Below are positions 9,524 to 16,978 of a stretch of 64,000 nucleotides of DNA, in pieces. Positions within the stretch are counted from its first letter, which is position 1. Each line of letters opens with the position of its first letter. A program made the position numbers and the translations under genes. This DNA comes from Dyadobacter psychrophilus (GTDB lineage: Bacteria; Bacteroidota; Bacteroidia; Cytophagales; Spirosomataceae): NCBI RefSeq assembly GCF_900167945.1, contig NZ_FUZA01000002.1, positions 1,302,001-1,366,000 on the forward strand, in the 5' to 3' direction. The notes beneath the pieces are model-generated. The model was not told the DNA's origin. It made no database searches and saw only the letters and a program-made list of their open reading frames with translations.

Positions 9524-10627
9524 CTAGCTGCAACCCTTGCTGGTAATTACAATTCTCCCGTCAACCATCTCGTAACCAGCGCCAATGGCCTGGCAGATCG
9601 CACTGAGCCTTTGTTTCAGGTTCTCGTCGCTGAATTGAGCGCTGATGATGCAATCGGCAAGCATTTCCTGGTTATAATCTATTGCGATACCATACATATC
9701 CTGCAAGCTTTTGAAAACCTGGGAGACCGGTTTGTCATCAAAAATCAGCTCTTTCTGAACCGACAGCTCGGAAAGCAGCTGGCGATTGATCACTATCCCT
9801 TTTTCAAGCTTATTTTCCTTTCGGTTAAAAACGGCCTGTTGATTGGGATCCAGCACGATTACCGACACCTTTTTGTGCGGCTTATTTTGAAGCGTTTCGT
9901 ATTCTGTTTTGGGATAAACAGACACCCGACCCGTTTTTACGAGCACCATCACTGTATTTTCCTGATCCAGCGCTTTCACCCGGAAGCTCGTTCCCAGCAC
10001 CTTGGTCACGGTTTCATTGGCATACACTAAAAATGGGCGCTTCGGATTCCTGGCCACGTCAAAGAATGCTTCGCCGGTAAGGATCACCTTCCGCTCACCG
10101 GCTGCGAAGGTTTTTGGAAAGCGGATTATGCTTCCCGGCGACAATGTTGCAACACTATTATCGCTCAAAAGCACTGTCATTTCGTGGGAACCTGTGTTTT
10201 CCCGAATGAGCATTTCCGCCGCGCGGGTATGGTTGTGGCGTGCGGCGGAGGGAGACGCGGCGTTATTTTCGCGGCTGTAAAGCCACAGCCCGATTGCAGA
10301 AACAAGCAGGAAAATGGCTGCAACGCGCCAAAATGGTTGCCTGACCAGCCGATAAATGTTCGTGTTAGTGTTTTGTTTTTGAATTTCTGCAAGCCTCGTA
10401 ATTTCTGCAATTTCATGTTGCAGGGTCTCCTCGGTAAGGTCGTCGGTGTGAATGTCGTACACCGCCAGCACCAGTTCCCGCGCCATACCAACTTCCACCG
10501 ATTTTTCGGGATTGTCTGCTATCCATTTCAGCCAGAATGACGTGATTTCCGGTGTGGGTGAGGTGACCCATTTTCGGAACAAATCATCTGTTGCCAGTTC
10601 TTCGGCCGTGTGATAGCGGTAGTCCAT
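9524..10627 (-). CDS. FecR-family anti-sigma factor
   Basis: 367 aa. A cytoplasmic N-terminal region of about 95 residues (sigma-binding) is followed by one membrane helix at about 101-117, the periplasmic FecR domain (about 150-245, with GEAFFDVARNPKRPF and VLGTSFRV) and a C-terminal DUF4974-like domain (about 285-360). It should hold the sigma factor encoded immediately upstream inactive until the STN domain of the ligand-loaded SusC at 5965-9423 contacts its periplasmic part. The order sigma, FecR, SusC is the classical Bacteroidota arrangement. The start is ATG at 10627, with an 81-bp gap to the sigma gene. Confidence 0.94.
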   Translation of the reverse strand: MDYRYHTAEELATDDLFRKWVTSPTPEITSFWLKWIADNPEKSVEVGMARELVLAVYDIHTDDLTEETLQHEIAEITRLAEIQKQNTNTNIYRLVRQPFWRVAAIFLLVSAIGLWLYSRENNAASPSAARHNHTRAAEMLIRENTGSHEMTVLLSDNSVATLSPGSIIRFPKTFAAGERKVILTGEAFFDVARNPKRPFLVYANETVTKVLGTSFRVKALDQENTVMVLVKTGRVSVYPKTEYETLQNKPHKKVSVIVLDPNQQAVFNRKENKLEKGIVINRQLLSELSVQKELIFDDKPVSQVFKSLQDMYGIAIDYNQEMLADCIISAQFSDENLKQRLSAICQAIGAGYEMVDGRIVITSKGCS

Positions 10628-10708
10628 AGGTAAAGCCTGAGGTCTTTAGTATGTATGTCCGCTTTTTAGATCGGTATAACCAAAAAAATCAAAATATTTT
10701 TGAAATAG

Positions 10709-11356
10709 TTATAAAAGGATGCAAATGCCGTGTGAAATTGGTTTCAAAAGAGAAGAGATCAGAAATAATGCCCAAATGAATTCAGCAGGTGCCCAGATCT
10801 GGCGGATTTCCTTTAATGTGCGGTGCAACAGATTAGAAACGCTCTGACGCCCCAATCCCATAATGTGCGCAATGTCTTCATTATCAAGATTTTGATAAAA
10901 GCGCAGGTAAATGATTTCCTGTTGTCTTTTCGAAAGAAGCGTAATAATCCGTTTGAGGTGACTGGATTGGGAGTGTGAGCTTTCGTCCGCGATGATCTGC
11001 GATTCAATGGGAGCGTCTTCGTGATCCAGATCAAAAAGCTCCTGCTTAGGCTCCTGAAAACGTTTCAATCGAATGCTTTCCTTAATGAGCTTGTGCCTCA
11101 GTGCTTTGAGAAGATATGACTTGACGAATGCAGTTTCGGAAAGGTGTTCCCTGCGTTCCCATAATTCCAGATAAAGCTCCTGGATGGAATCCCGGATGAA
11201 GTCCGGATCGGACGAAAATTTGGTGGAGTAATTGTAAAGTGCACGGTAATGGACTTGTGCAAGCTGGCCTAATGCAGCTGAGTCGCCCGCTTTAAAACGT
11301 TGCCAGAGCTGGATATTGATGTCAGAAAGGTTTGATATGGGCGCTTCGTTATTCAA
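10709..11356 (-). CDS. ECF RNA polymerase sigma factor (sigma-70 family), TTG start
   Basis: 215 aa. Region 2 (about 20-90, DFIRDSIQELYLELWERREHL split over its core helices) and region 4 (about 130-185, LLSKRQQEIIYLRFYQNLDNEDIAHIMGL, an HTH) are clear. The intervening linker is typical of Bacteroidota ECF sigmas paired with FecR. It should direct RNA polymerase to the promoter of the downstream SusC operon when released. The only usable start is TTG at 11356: no in-frame ATG or GTG lies between it and the upstream in-frame stop. The last 25 residues are unusually hydrophobic (IWALFLISSLLKPIS) and could form a membrane-associated tail. That is not typical of the family, although short hydrophobic tails occur in FecI-like sigmas of this phylum. 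Confidence 0.92.
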   Translation of the reverse strand: MNNEAPISNLSDINIQLWQRFKAGDSAALGQLAQVHYRALYNYSTKFSSDPDFIRDSIQELYLELWERREHLSETAFVKSYLLKALRHKLIKESIRLKRFQEPKQELFDLDHEDAPIESQIIADESSHSQSSHLKRIITLLSKRQQEIIYLRFYQNLDNEDIAHIMGLGRQSVSNLLHRTLKEIRQIWAPAEFIWALFLISSLLKPISHGICILL

Positions 11357-11543
11357 AATCTTTTGACTATTAAGATTGTTTTATAATTTCAACGAATTAT
11401 GCTAATCAAAGCTGCATGCTGTTTTATTCTCCTTGCGATTTCAGGTAATATTAAAATTAAAAATGAGTGGGGGAGACTTGGAAAGAAAACTGCCGCACTG
11501 AAAGAATAATCTTTGCAGCACAGCAGTTTACGGGAGTTTTCTT

Positions 11544-13538
11544 CTATTTGGTAACCTTTAATTTACCTTGCATCAATGTATAATGTCCGGGGAATGTGCA
11601 CACATATTGATACGTTCCTGCTTGTTTAGGAGCCACAAAATAAATGCTTTCGGATTTTTCTGGTTCTACAATGTTACTGTGGAACAGGACGTCATTTGAT
11701 TTGGGCACATAATTCAGCTCTGAGCCTTTTAAGCCCAGATTAAGGCCCGCTTCTCCAACTGCATTAGCCGTTCCCGGCTTAGTAATGACCAGGTTATGCA
11801 GCATATCATCATTGTTGTTAAAAACAATTTTGATGCGGCTTCCTGCTTTTACCTGAATTTCGGAAATGTCAAATTTCAGTCCTGGAACGGTTCCGATCGT
11901 GATCGTCTGATCCGGGCCATTGGTCCAGCTTGCAGGCATTTCCACAACTCTTTTCGCAGAAGGTGCTGAGTTAGCAGTTTCAGCTGCCGGCATCGTATGC
12001 GCGCTGTGATCCACTGCAACTGCTTTAACCGTGGTTGTGAAAGCGGAAGCATTCACCGGATTACCCGAAGCAATTTCATTTAATGTGTAGTAACCGGTTG
12101 CGTGCAACAATGGATTGCCATCCGCACCTTTTACGCCATCCGCCTTGATTTCGTGAATGTAACCCTTACGAAGGAACGCAGGATCAAGCACCAGGCGCAC
12201 TTTCAGGCCGTCTTCTGAAACCACAATTCCTTTCAGGGGCACTTCCTGCGTATTAACGATCGGGCTGCCGTAGGTTTGATGATATTTGTAAGTAAAGCTG
12301 TTCAATTTGTAGGCTTCCTGGTCCGCAGCGGCTTTTTTGTCAACCGGGCTTGTGAATGTGATCTCGAAACCGTCGGGCATAGAACGCACATTTTTCATTT
12401 CAAATGGCATCTTCCCCGTCCAAACCAATCGCTGAATGCCGAATTCCTGCTTACCCGTTGCGGACCAGCCACGACTCGTTTGTCCTACGAACATAGAGCC
12501 ATCCAGTCCCCATTCCATCCGCAATATTCCCGACATGAAGCCTTCGCGGAAAGGGAAAACCGTTCCCTGCCAAACGCCGTTCACCTTTTCAAGGTCTACC
12601 CGGGTGATAATGCTGTGTCCCTGATCGCCCACGAACATTTGTCCCGCAAACGGACCGAATGCACCATTGGTAACATCTTCTTTAAAGTCCGAAGTGGAAA
12701 TTCCCACGAGGGTGTGCGGAAACCAAACGGCCGGAGCCTTCAAGCCAGGCAATTTTTTGGCAACATCATAAAGCGGTTCGCCTGTATTTGGAACGTCGGA
12801 AGGCGTTAGTTTAACCGGAGAGCCCTCTTCTTTGCTCCAACGCAAACCAGCGGGGTTTCCCGCGAAATCGCCTTTTTCCAAATGCGTCATACGGCCGGAA
12901 CCAACCCAGTCGCCCTGGTTTTCGGTGTAAAAAATATCGCCTTTATATGAGCCGAAGCCGGACGGGGAGCGGAGACCGGTTGCATAGGGCGTCAATTTCC
13001 CGTCTTCACCGAGTTTCAGCATCCAGCCTCTCCATTTCGACTGGCTTGCACCGCGTCCAACCCAGTCGAGGTTTAATGTTACCAAAAGCTCACCATTTGG
13101 CATCGGCACCGGGCCATAAGAATATTGGTGGTAATTACCTGATAATGGCCATTTTGCAAACGAGTCATATACGTCGGCAATGCCATCGTTGTCCGTATCC
13201 ACGAGGCGGGTCACTTCTCCGCGTTGCGAGATCAGAAAGTCTTTCCCACGATATAAAAGCCCCAGCGGCTCGTGCAGGCCGGACGCAAAACGGTGAAAAG
13301 ACGGCTGTCCGTCGCCTTTAAGATATGGGTTACCAATCATCCAAACCTCACCACGGCGGGTCGAAGTAGCTAGACGGCCGTCGGGAAGCACCTGCATGCC
13401 GCCGACTTCCATTTTAATGTTCTCAGGAATAGGAATGGTAATGATCCGGTAAAAATCATCCTCTTTGTTTTGCTTCGATTGTGCATACGCCGAGACACAG
13501 CCAAGTGATATCAGGGTCGTTAATAGTATATTTTTCAT
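11544..13538 (-). CDS. Exported beta-propeller (sorbosone dehydrogenase-like) protein with C-terminal azurin/plastocyanin domain
   Basis: 664 aa with a signal peptide ending YAQS. Residues about 30-425 form a six-bladed glucose/sorbosone-dehydrogenase-like propeller (repeats such as GGMQVLPDGRLATSTRRGEVW and FVGDQGHSIITRVDLEKV). Residues about 540-664 form a type-1 copper domain. Its copper ligands are visible: His in MLHNLVI, then Cys, His and Met in CTFPGHYTLM. The likely role is an extracytoplasmic oxidoreductase or sensor, with the cupredoxin passing electrons to the respiratory chain. Whether the propeller binds PQQ is not evident. It is encoded 22 bp downstream of the PA14-containing gene and is probably cotranscribed with it. 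Similar propeller-cupredoxin fusions are known in Bacteroidota and Verrucomicrobiota; the substrate is not known. Confidence 0.85.
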   Translation of the reverse strand: MKNILLTTLISLGCVSAYAQSKQNKEDDFYRIITIPIPENIKMEVGGMQVLPDGRLATSTRRGEVWMIGNPYLKGDGQPSFHRFASGLHEPLGLLYRGKDFLISQRGEVTRLVDTDNDGIADVYDSFAKWPLSGNYHQYSYGPVPMPNGELLVTLNLDWVGRGASQSKWRGWMLKLGEDGKLTPYATGLRSPSGFGSYKGDIFYTENQGDWVGSGRMTHLEKGDFAGNPAGLRWSKEEGSPVKLTPSDVPNTGEPLYDVAKKLPGLKAPAVWFPHTLVGISTSDFKEDVTNGAFGPFAGQMFVGDQGHSIITRVDLEKVNGVWQGTVFPFREGFMSGILRMEWGLDGSMFVGQTSRGWSATGKQEFGIQRLVWTGKMPFEMKNVRSMPDGFEITFTSPVDKKAAADQEAYKLNSFTYKYHQTYGSPIVNTQEVPLKGIVVSEDGLKVRLVLDPAFLRKGYIHEIKADGVKGADGNPLLHATGYYTLNEIASGNPVNASAFTTTVKAVAVDHSAHTMPAAETANSAPSAKRVVEMPASWTNGPDQTITIGTVPGLKFDISEIQVKAGSRIKIVFNNNDDMLHNLVITKPGTANAVGEAGLNLGLKGSELNYVPKSNDVLFHSNIVEPEKSESIYFVAPKQAGTYQYVCTFPGHYTLMQGKLKVTK

Positions 13539-13560
13539 TGGTTGGAATCTAAGAATATGG

Positions 13561-15288
13561 TTACCAGAACATCGTATATGTGGCCGAGTCGGACACCGGC
13601 AACACCAGTTCCTGATTGTCTCCGGCAGGTCTCACAATGGCCTGTGCTTTTTGATTAACCTGAATGTAATAGCGGTTATCGATTTGGAAAAGCCCGTTTT
13701 TAAGATCTGCGATCTGTTTTCCCGATCCTAGTAACGAGTAGATCGCGCCGGTTGGCTTGCCTTCCACGGTGAATGTGCGGGACATTCCTTTGTCATTTGA
13801 AATGATCTGGTCGCTTACTGTGGCTGCACCAATCGCGTAACGGAATATGGGAAATCCTTCGGGGTTGATTTTATAACCGAGGAAATTAATGTTGGAAGAG
13901 TCCGGCCAGGTCGTTGCTTTGTCGGCAAGAACAGCCAGGCTGCTGCGGCCCGAAACGTGCACGGCTAATCCCGCCGGGGTCAGCAACTGAGGCTCGCCTC
14001 TTTCGTACCACATTTCGGTAACGTTGGCGAACTGTCCGCGCCAGGCTTGTAACATTGCGCCGCGGTTCAGGTCGATCGTATAACTCCATCCCTGCGGGCT
14101 TCCCACCGAAATGCAATGTGTGCGCTTATATTTTTCGCCGTCGATCTGGATAAATGAGCGCACCATTTCTGGCTGTTTGTCTGGCGTAACGCTAATGTAG
14201 GGCTTCGGTTCCGGCTCGGGAAGCGATGAAAGCACGTGCAGGTCGTAAGGACGAATGCCTGCTTTCTCAACGCGAAGTCCTAACGCGGGTTGTCTCCATG
14301 GAAAACGCGAGTAATGTATTTTGAATTTATGTGCGCCTTGCGTGAGGTTCGCTGTGCCCGTATGCGTTTCCTGGGAAGTGCTTTCGCCCGTGTTCATCAC
14401 ACTTTTTCCATCCACTTCAAAATCGAGCATAGGGCCGGAGTAAATGCTCGTAAAAATGTAATCGCCCGCTTCCTGCACATCCATATCGCCTTCGTAAACC
14501 AAATGGAATTCGCGCATTCCGTTGGTTACTTCCTGGGTTAATGTCGCAGATTTTCCTTCGTGAGAAAGCTTGCTGTATTCCTTTGCATCCCACTTATCCG
14601 AATAAACTTTGTAGGCCAGATTGTTCAATGTCAATGTTTTACGGCTTGCCAGCAGCTGGTAACCCACATTCTTGAAAGCGATTGTTCCTTTATTAACCTC
14701 GAAGGAAAGCGGTTTGCCTTCTGCTGTGGCTTGTGAATTCGGGAGATAAACGGTTTCCAGGACCGTAACGCCGTTGAGCGACAGCAAATTCAGACGGGCA
14801 GAATTGGCGACGCCTGGAACTGCCGCGTCGTAAACGAGTTCGAGCGTTTGCCAGAGGCCCGGTGCTTTGGAAGCATTTTGTGTTGGGAATTGGCCGACAT
14901 ATCCGGACGTGGAAGCATTCGCATCACGTTGCAGACTGCTGTCGGAGATTCTTACTTTCTGTCCGCCTGGAAGTACGACATAGCCTTCTGCGCCTGGCGA
15001 AACCATAAATTCCATAGCAAGACGGAGATCGCCTGCTTTTAGTTTTGTTGTCAGCGCTTTGCCGGGGTTACCAATGAGGATGCCCTCACCGGATGTTGTT
15101 TTTGGTTTTGCAGTTCCCGTTGGATGAATGGCCACATCGCCTTGCACAGACCAGTTTGGGCTGGTGCTTTCAAATGAGCTAAGGTCTTTTAAGGGGAGCA
15201 GGGAATAATTTCCTTTCGCTGTCTGGCCCATTACCATTATGGGACAAGTCAGAAAAAGCATTGAAACTTTCTGAATCAAATGACGCAT
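13561..15288 (-). CDS. Exported protein with PA14-like carbohydrate-binding region, GH16/DUF1080-like fold
   Basis: 575 aa with a signal peptide (ends VMGQT). Residues about 35-220 resemble a concanavalin-like beta-sandwich of the DUF1080 (3-keto-disaccharide hydrolase / family 16-like) type: it opens with LLPLKDLSSFES and contains EFMVSPGAEGYVVLPGGQ and LELVYD. Residues about 235-345 resemble a PA14 domain (EFHLVYEGDMDVQEAGDYIF). The last 200 residues (LNRGAMLQAWRGQFANVTEMWYERGE) form a further domain I cannot name. It is followed after 22 bp by the propeller-cupredoxin gene, so the two probably work on the same extracellular or periplasmic glycoside or sugar. No catalytic residues can be assigned with certainty. 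ATG at 15288 is preceded by an AT-rich leader. Confidence 0.72.
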   Translation of the reverse strand: MRHLIQKVSMLFLTCPIMVMGQTAKGNYSLLPLKDLSSFESTSPNWSVQGDVAIHPTGTAKPKTTSGEGILIGNPGKALTTKLKAGDLRLAMEFMVSPGAEGYVVLPGGQKVRISDSSLQRDANASTSGYVGQFPTQNASKAPGLWQTLELVYDAAVPGVANSARLNLLSLNGVTVLETVYLPNSQATAEGKPLSFEVNKGTIAFKNVGYQLLASRKTLTLNNLAYKVYSDKWDAKEYSKLSHEGKSATLTQEVTNGMREFHLVYEGDMDVQEAGDYIFTSIYSGPMLDFEVDGKSVMNTGESTSQETHTGTANLTQGAHKFKIHYSRFPWRQPALGLRVEKAGIRPYDLHVLSSLPEPEPKPYISVTPDKQPEMVRSFIQIDGEKYKRTHCISVGSPQGWSYTIDLNRGAMLQAWRGQFANVTEMWYERGEPQLLTPAGLAVHVSGRSSLAVLADKATTWPDSSNINFLGYKINPEGFPIFRYAIGAATVSDQIISNDKGMSRTFTVEGKPTGAIYSLLGSGKQIADLKNGLFQIDNRYYIQVNQKAQAIVRPAGDNQELVLPVSDSATYTMFW

Positions 15289-15402
15289 TGGATATATTAA
15301 GTGTATTGTTCACAATTAAAAGCGAAGTTCGCATTTTTTTTTACTAATATATCCTGTTAAATTGTAATTAATTTTTAATTAAATAGTGTTTTCTTCATAA
15401 CT

Positions 15403-15433
15403 AAAAATGGCCGCTTTCTGAGCGACCATTTTT
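15403..15433 (-). terminator. Hairpin terminator after the Cys-rich lipoprotein gene
   Basis: Arms AAAAATGG (15403-15410) and CCATTTTT (15426-15433), plus an inner 4-bp CGCT/AGCG pairing, lie 17 bp beyond the stop of the lipoprotein gene. On the minus strand the stem ends in a T-run, as in an intrinsic terminator. It separates that gene from the PA14/cupredoxin pair. Confidence 0.65.
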
Positions 15434-15449
15434 AGGAGTTTAAAGGAGA

Positions 15450-16082
15450 TTAGTTGCTCGACGACTTTACGCAGGAGCAGCTAGATTGGCAGGAAGCGTA
15501 ATATCCGGTAGTGCAGGATACGCTGCAACAAGTATTAGAACAGGAGGTGGAGCCAGGTCCGCCCGACGTTGCGCACGCTGGGACAAGGTCCGAATGAGTT
15601 CGCGCATTGGCGTGATTTCCATAAACGGCGATGCCAACAGCGTTCCTAGCACTTGCAGATATATATCCTTCGGGCAATTTCGCCTGCATTTCGTTGAAGG
15701 AATCGTTCCTAACAATGAACTCCATTTTCTTTCCGGTCACGGGATCATTCAAAATAAGTGCCGAGCGCAAAAACAGGACTTCGAACTTCCCGGATTTTAG
15801 GTCTGTGTATCCAGTTCCCTTGCTGAGATATAGCTTTATTTCATATGGATTGATGGTTGCATCGTGCAGGTTAATTTTCAAGATTTCCTGGTCGCCATCT
15901 TGCGTGGCTATGACATCCACCTGACCGACCTTACTATAAAATCCGTTGTTTTGCTTTGCCAGATTATGTGCATCATCTAAGAATACTTGCTTGGCAACAT
16001 CGTTGTCAGATTTCTCGCAGGACAAAATGCCAATGAACGCGATTGCGAGACATAGCGCGGCTAATAGAATACTTTGTTTCAT
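15450..16082 (-). CDS. Lipoprotein with Cys/Ser/Thr-rich C-terminal tail, function unknown
   Basis: 210 aa that I do not recognise. A signal peptide ends in the lipobox GILSC, so Cys22 should be lipidated. Residues 25-165 form a soluble domain with alternating strands (for example QEILKINLHDATINPYEIKLY). The final 40 residues contain eight Cys (170, 181, 185, 186, 190, 198, 202, 204) among Ser, Thr and Gly, after a GGPGS hinge. Possible roles are metal binding or a disulfide-stabilised surface knot. A lanthipeptide-like precursor is suggested only by composition, as no LanB/LanC/LanM or ABC peptidase gene is nearby. It is transcribed on its own, with a terminator behind it and the LuxR-type gene upstream. 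The coding frame is clean and codon use matches its neighbours. Confidence 0.75.
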   Translation of the reverse strand: MKQSILLAALCLAIAFIGILSCEKSDNDVAKQVFLDDAHNLAKQNNGFYSKVGQVDVIATQDGDQEILKINLHDATINPYEIKLYLSKGTGYTDLKSGKFEVLFLRSALILNDPVTGKKMEFIVRNDSFNEMQAKLPEGYISASARNAVGIAVYGNHANARTHSDLVPACATSGGPGSTSCSNTCCSVSCTTGYYASCQSSCSCVKSSSN

Positions 16083-16136
16083 AGTTTATATTGGTTTTAG
16101 TTCACTGTAAAGCTAGGTCATTAGAAATAGTTTGTA

Positions 16137-16157
16137 AATCCCCCAAAAAGGGGGATT
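16137..16157. terminator. GC-rich hairpin between LuxR-type and lipoprotein genes
   Basis: Perfect 8-bp inverted repeat AATCCCCC / GGGGGATT with a 5-nt A loop, 3 bp past the stop of the small LuxR-type gene. On the plus strand it is followed by TTTTT; on the minus strand by TTTAC. It probably ends transcription of the LuxR-type gene. Confidence 0.5.
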
Positions 16158-16159
16158 TT

Positions 16160-16369
16160 TCAAGTGGTTTGATCCAGCATTTTCACATAGCGGATTGCGA
16201 AAACGGTCAGCGACTTGACGTCCTCACCGCATTCCTGTGCCTTTAAACGAATGTTTTTCCGGTGGCTTTTAATGGTTTCGGTTGTTCTGTTAAGGCGGTT
16301 CGAAATGACCTCTGTGCTATGTCCTTCCGATATCAGTCGGAGAATTTCCAGCTCTCTTGTTGTAAACAC
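16160..16369 (-). CDS. Stand-alone LuxR/GerE-type helix-turn-helix protein
   Basis: 69 aa, nearly all one GerE HTH domain: TTRELEILRLISEGHSTEVI, then SNRLNRTTETIKSHRKNIRL with the usual recognition helix. A receiver or sensor domain, normally about 120-150 residues N-terminal to such an HTH, is absent. The frame upstream stays open only about 16 codons, to a TGA, with no ATG. I therefore used GTG at 16369, without an obvious ribosome-binding site. It is either a genuine single-domain DNA-binding protein, as occur in Bacteroidota, or the remnant of a response regulator. It sits between two SusCD loci and could control the lipoprotein or the divergent SusC gene at 16979 (inference). Confidence 0.6.
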   Translation of the reverse strand: MFTTRELEILRLISEGHSTEVISNRLNRTTETIKSHRKNIRLKAQECGEDVKSLTVFAIRYVKMLDQTT

Positions 16370-16978
16370 AATGGTGATGGATGATTTGGCAAATGCTAAA
16401 CAAAAAACCGCTAATCCTCACAATCCAATTTTTAAACGGCAGGTTTGAATTATCCTGCGTTTAGATATATTTAATATTAGTTCACTTTTTGGGAAGTAAG
16501 CGTTCCTCTCATTCGGGTGAAAATTTGATTTTGATAGGCCGTTTGCAAACTAGTTTGTAGTAGAAACGTATTGCCGGTCGGGGATGCTGGAAAAATTCTT
16601 ATTCGATTTCCAATAAAAAATTGCAATCTGGGCGCAAAATGGGCATCAATGTTCCTTTCCAGCGAAATATCGTTGATGTGTGTTGTATTTTATCTAAACT
16701 TATTTTTATAAATTGAGAGGGATTCACTGACCTTTTCACTCCTAAATGGCTCGCTTCGCACTCCAATAAACATGGATTGCACCGGGAAAGTCAGCGCGCA
16801 TCTTTTTTATTATTTCCTCCTTTATGTGTTTTTGTTTCTTCGCTGGATTGTGGCTGATTTGTTTATAGTATGTTAATAAATACTTAACATGTTTAAATGT
16901 TTTATAGCAGAGTTTTGCAATTTGATTGAATACCCTACTTCAATTTTCAATTCCTATAACAATTAAATTATTTGCTCC
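16370..16978 (+). promoter_or_regulatory. Long AT-rich leader upstream of the second SusC gene
   Basis: 609 bp without a supportable gene, between the divergent LuxR-type gene and SusC. It holds a perfect 12-bp palindrome CAAACTAGTTTG at 16546-16557, a candidate operator, and several A/T-rich tracts. I could not assign a clear TAnnTTTG promoter. A gap of this size is consistent with a regulated promoter and a long 5' leader. Confidence 0.4.

Noticed and set aside
11489..11542. Nested inverted repeat before the propeller-cupredoxin stop codon
   Set aside because: The 8-bp arms enclose a loop of about 40-50 nt; too weak to call a terminator.
15450..16082. Lanthipeptide precursor interpretation of the Cys-rich lipoprotein
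   Set aside because: No LanB/LanC/LanM, radical SAM or peptidase-transporter gene is nearby, and the tail is attached to a full lipoprotein domain.
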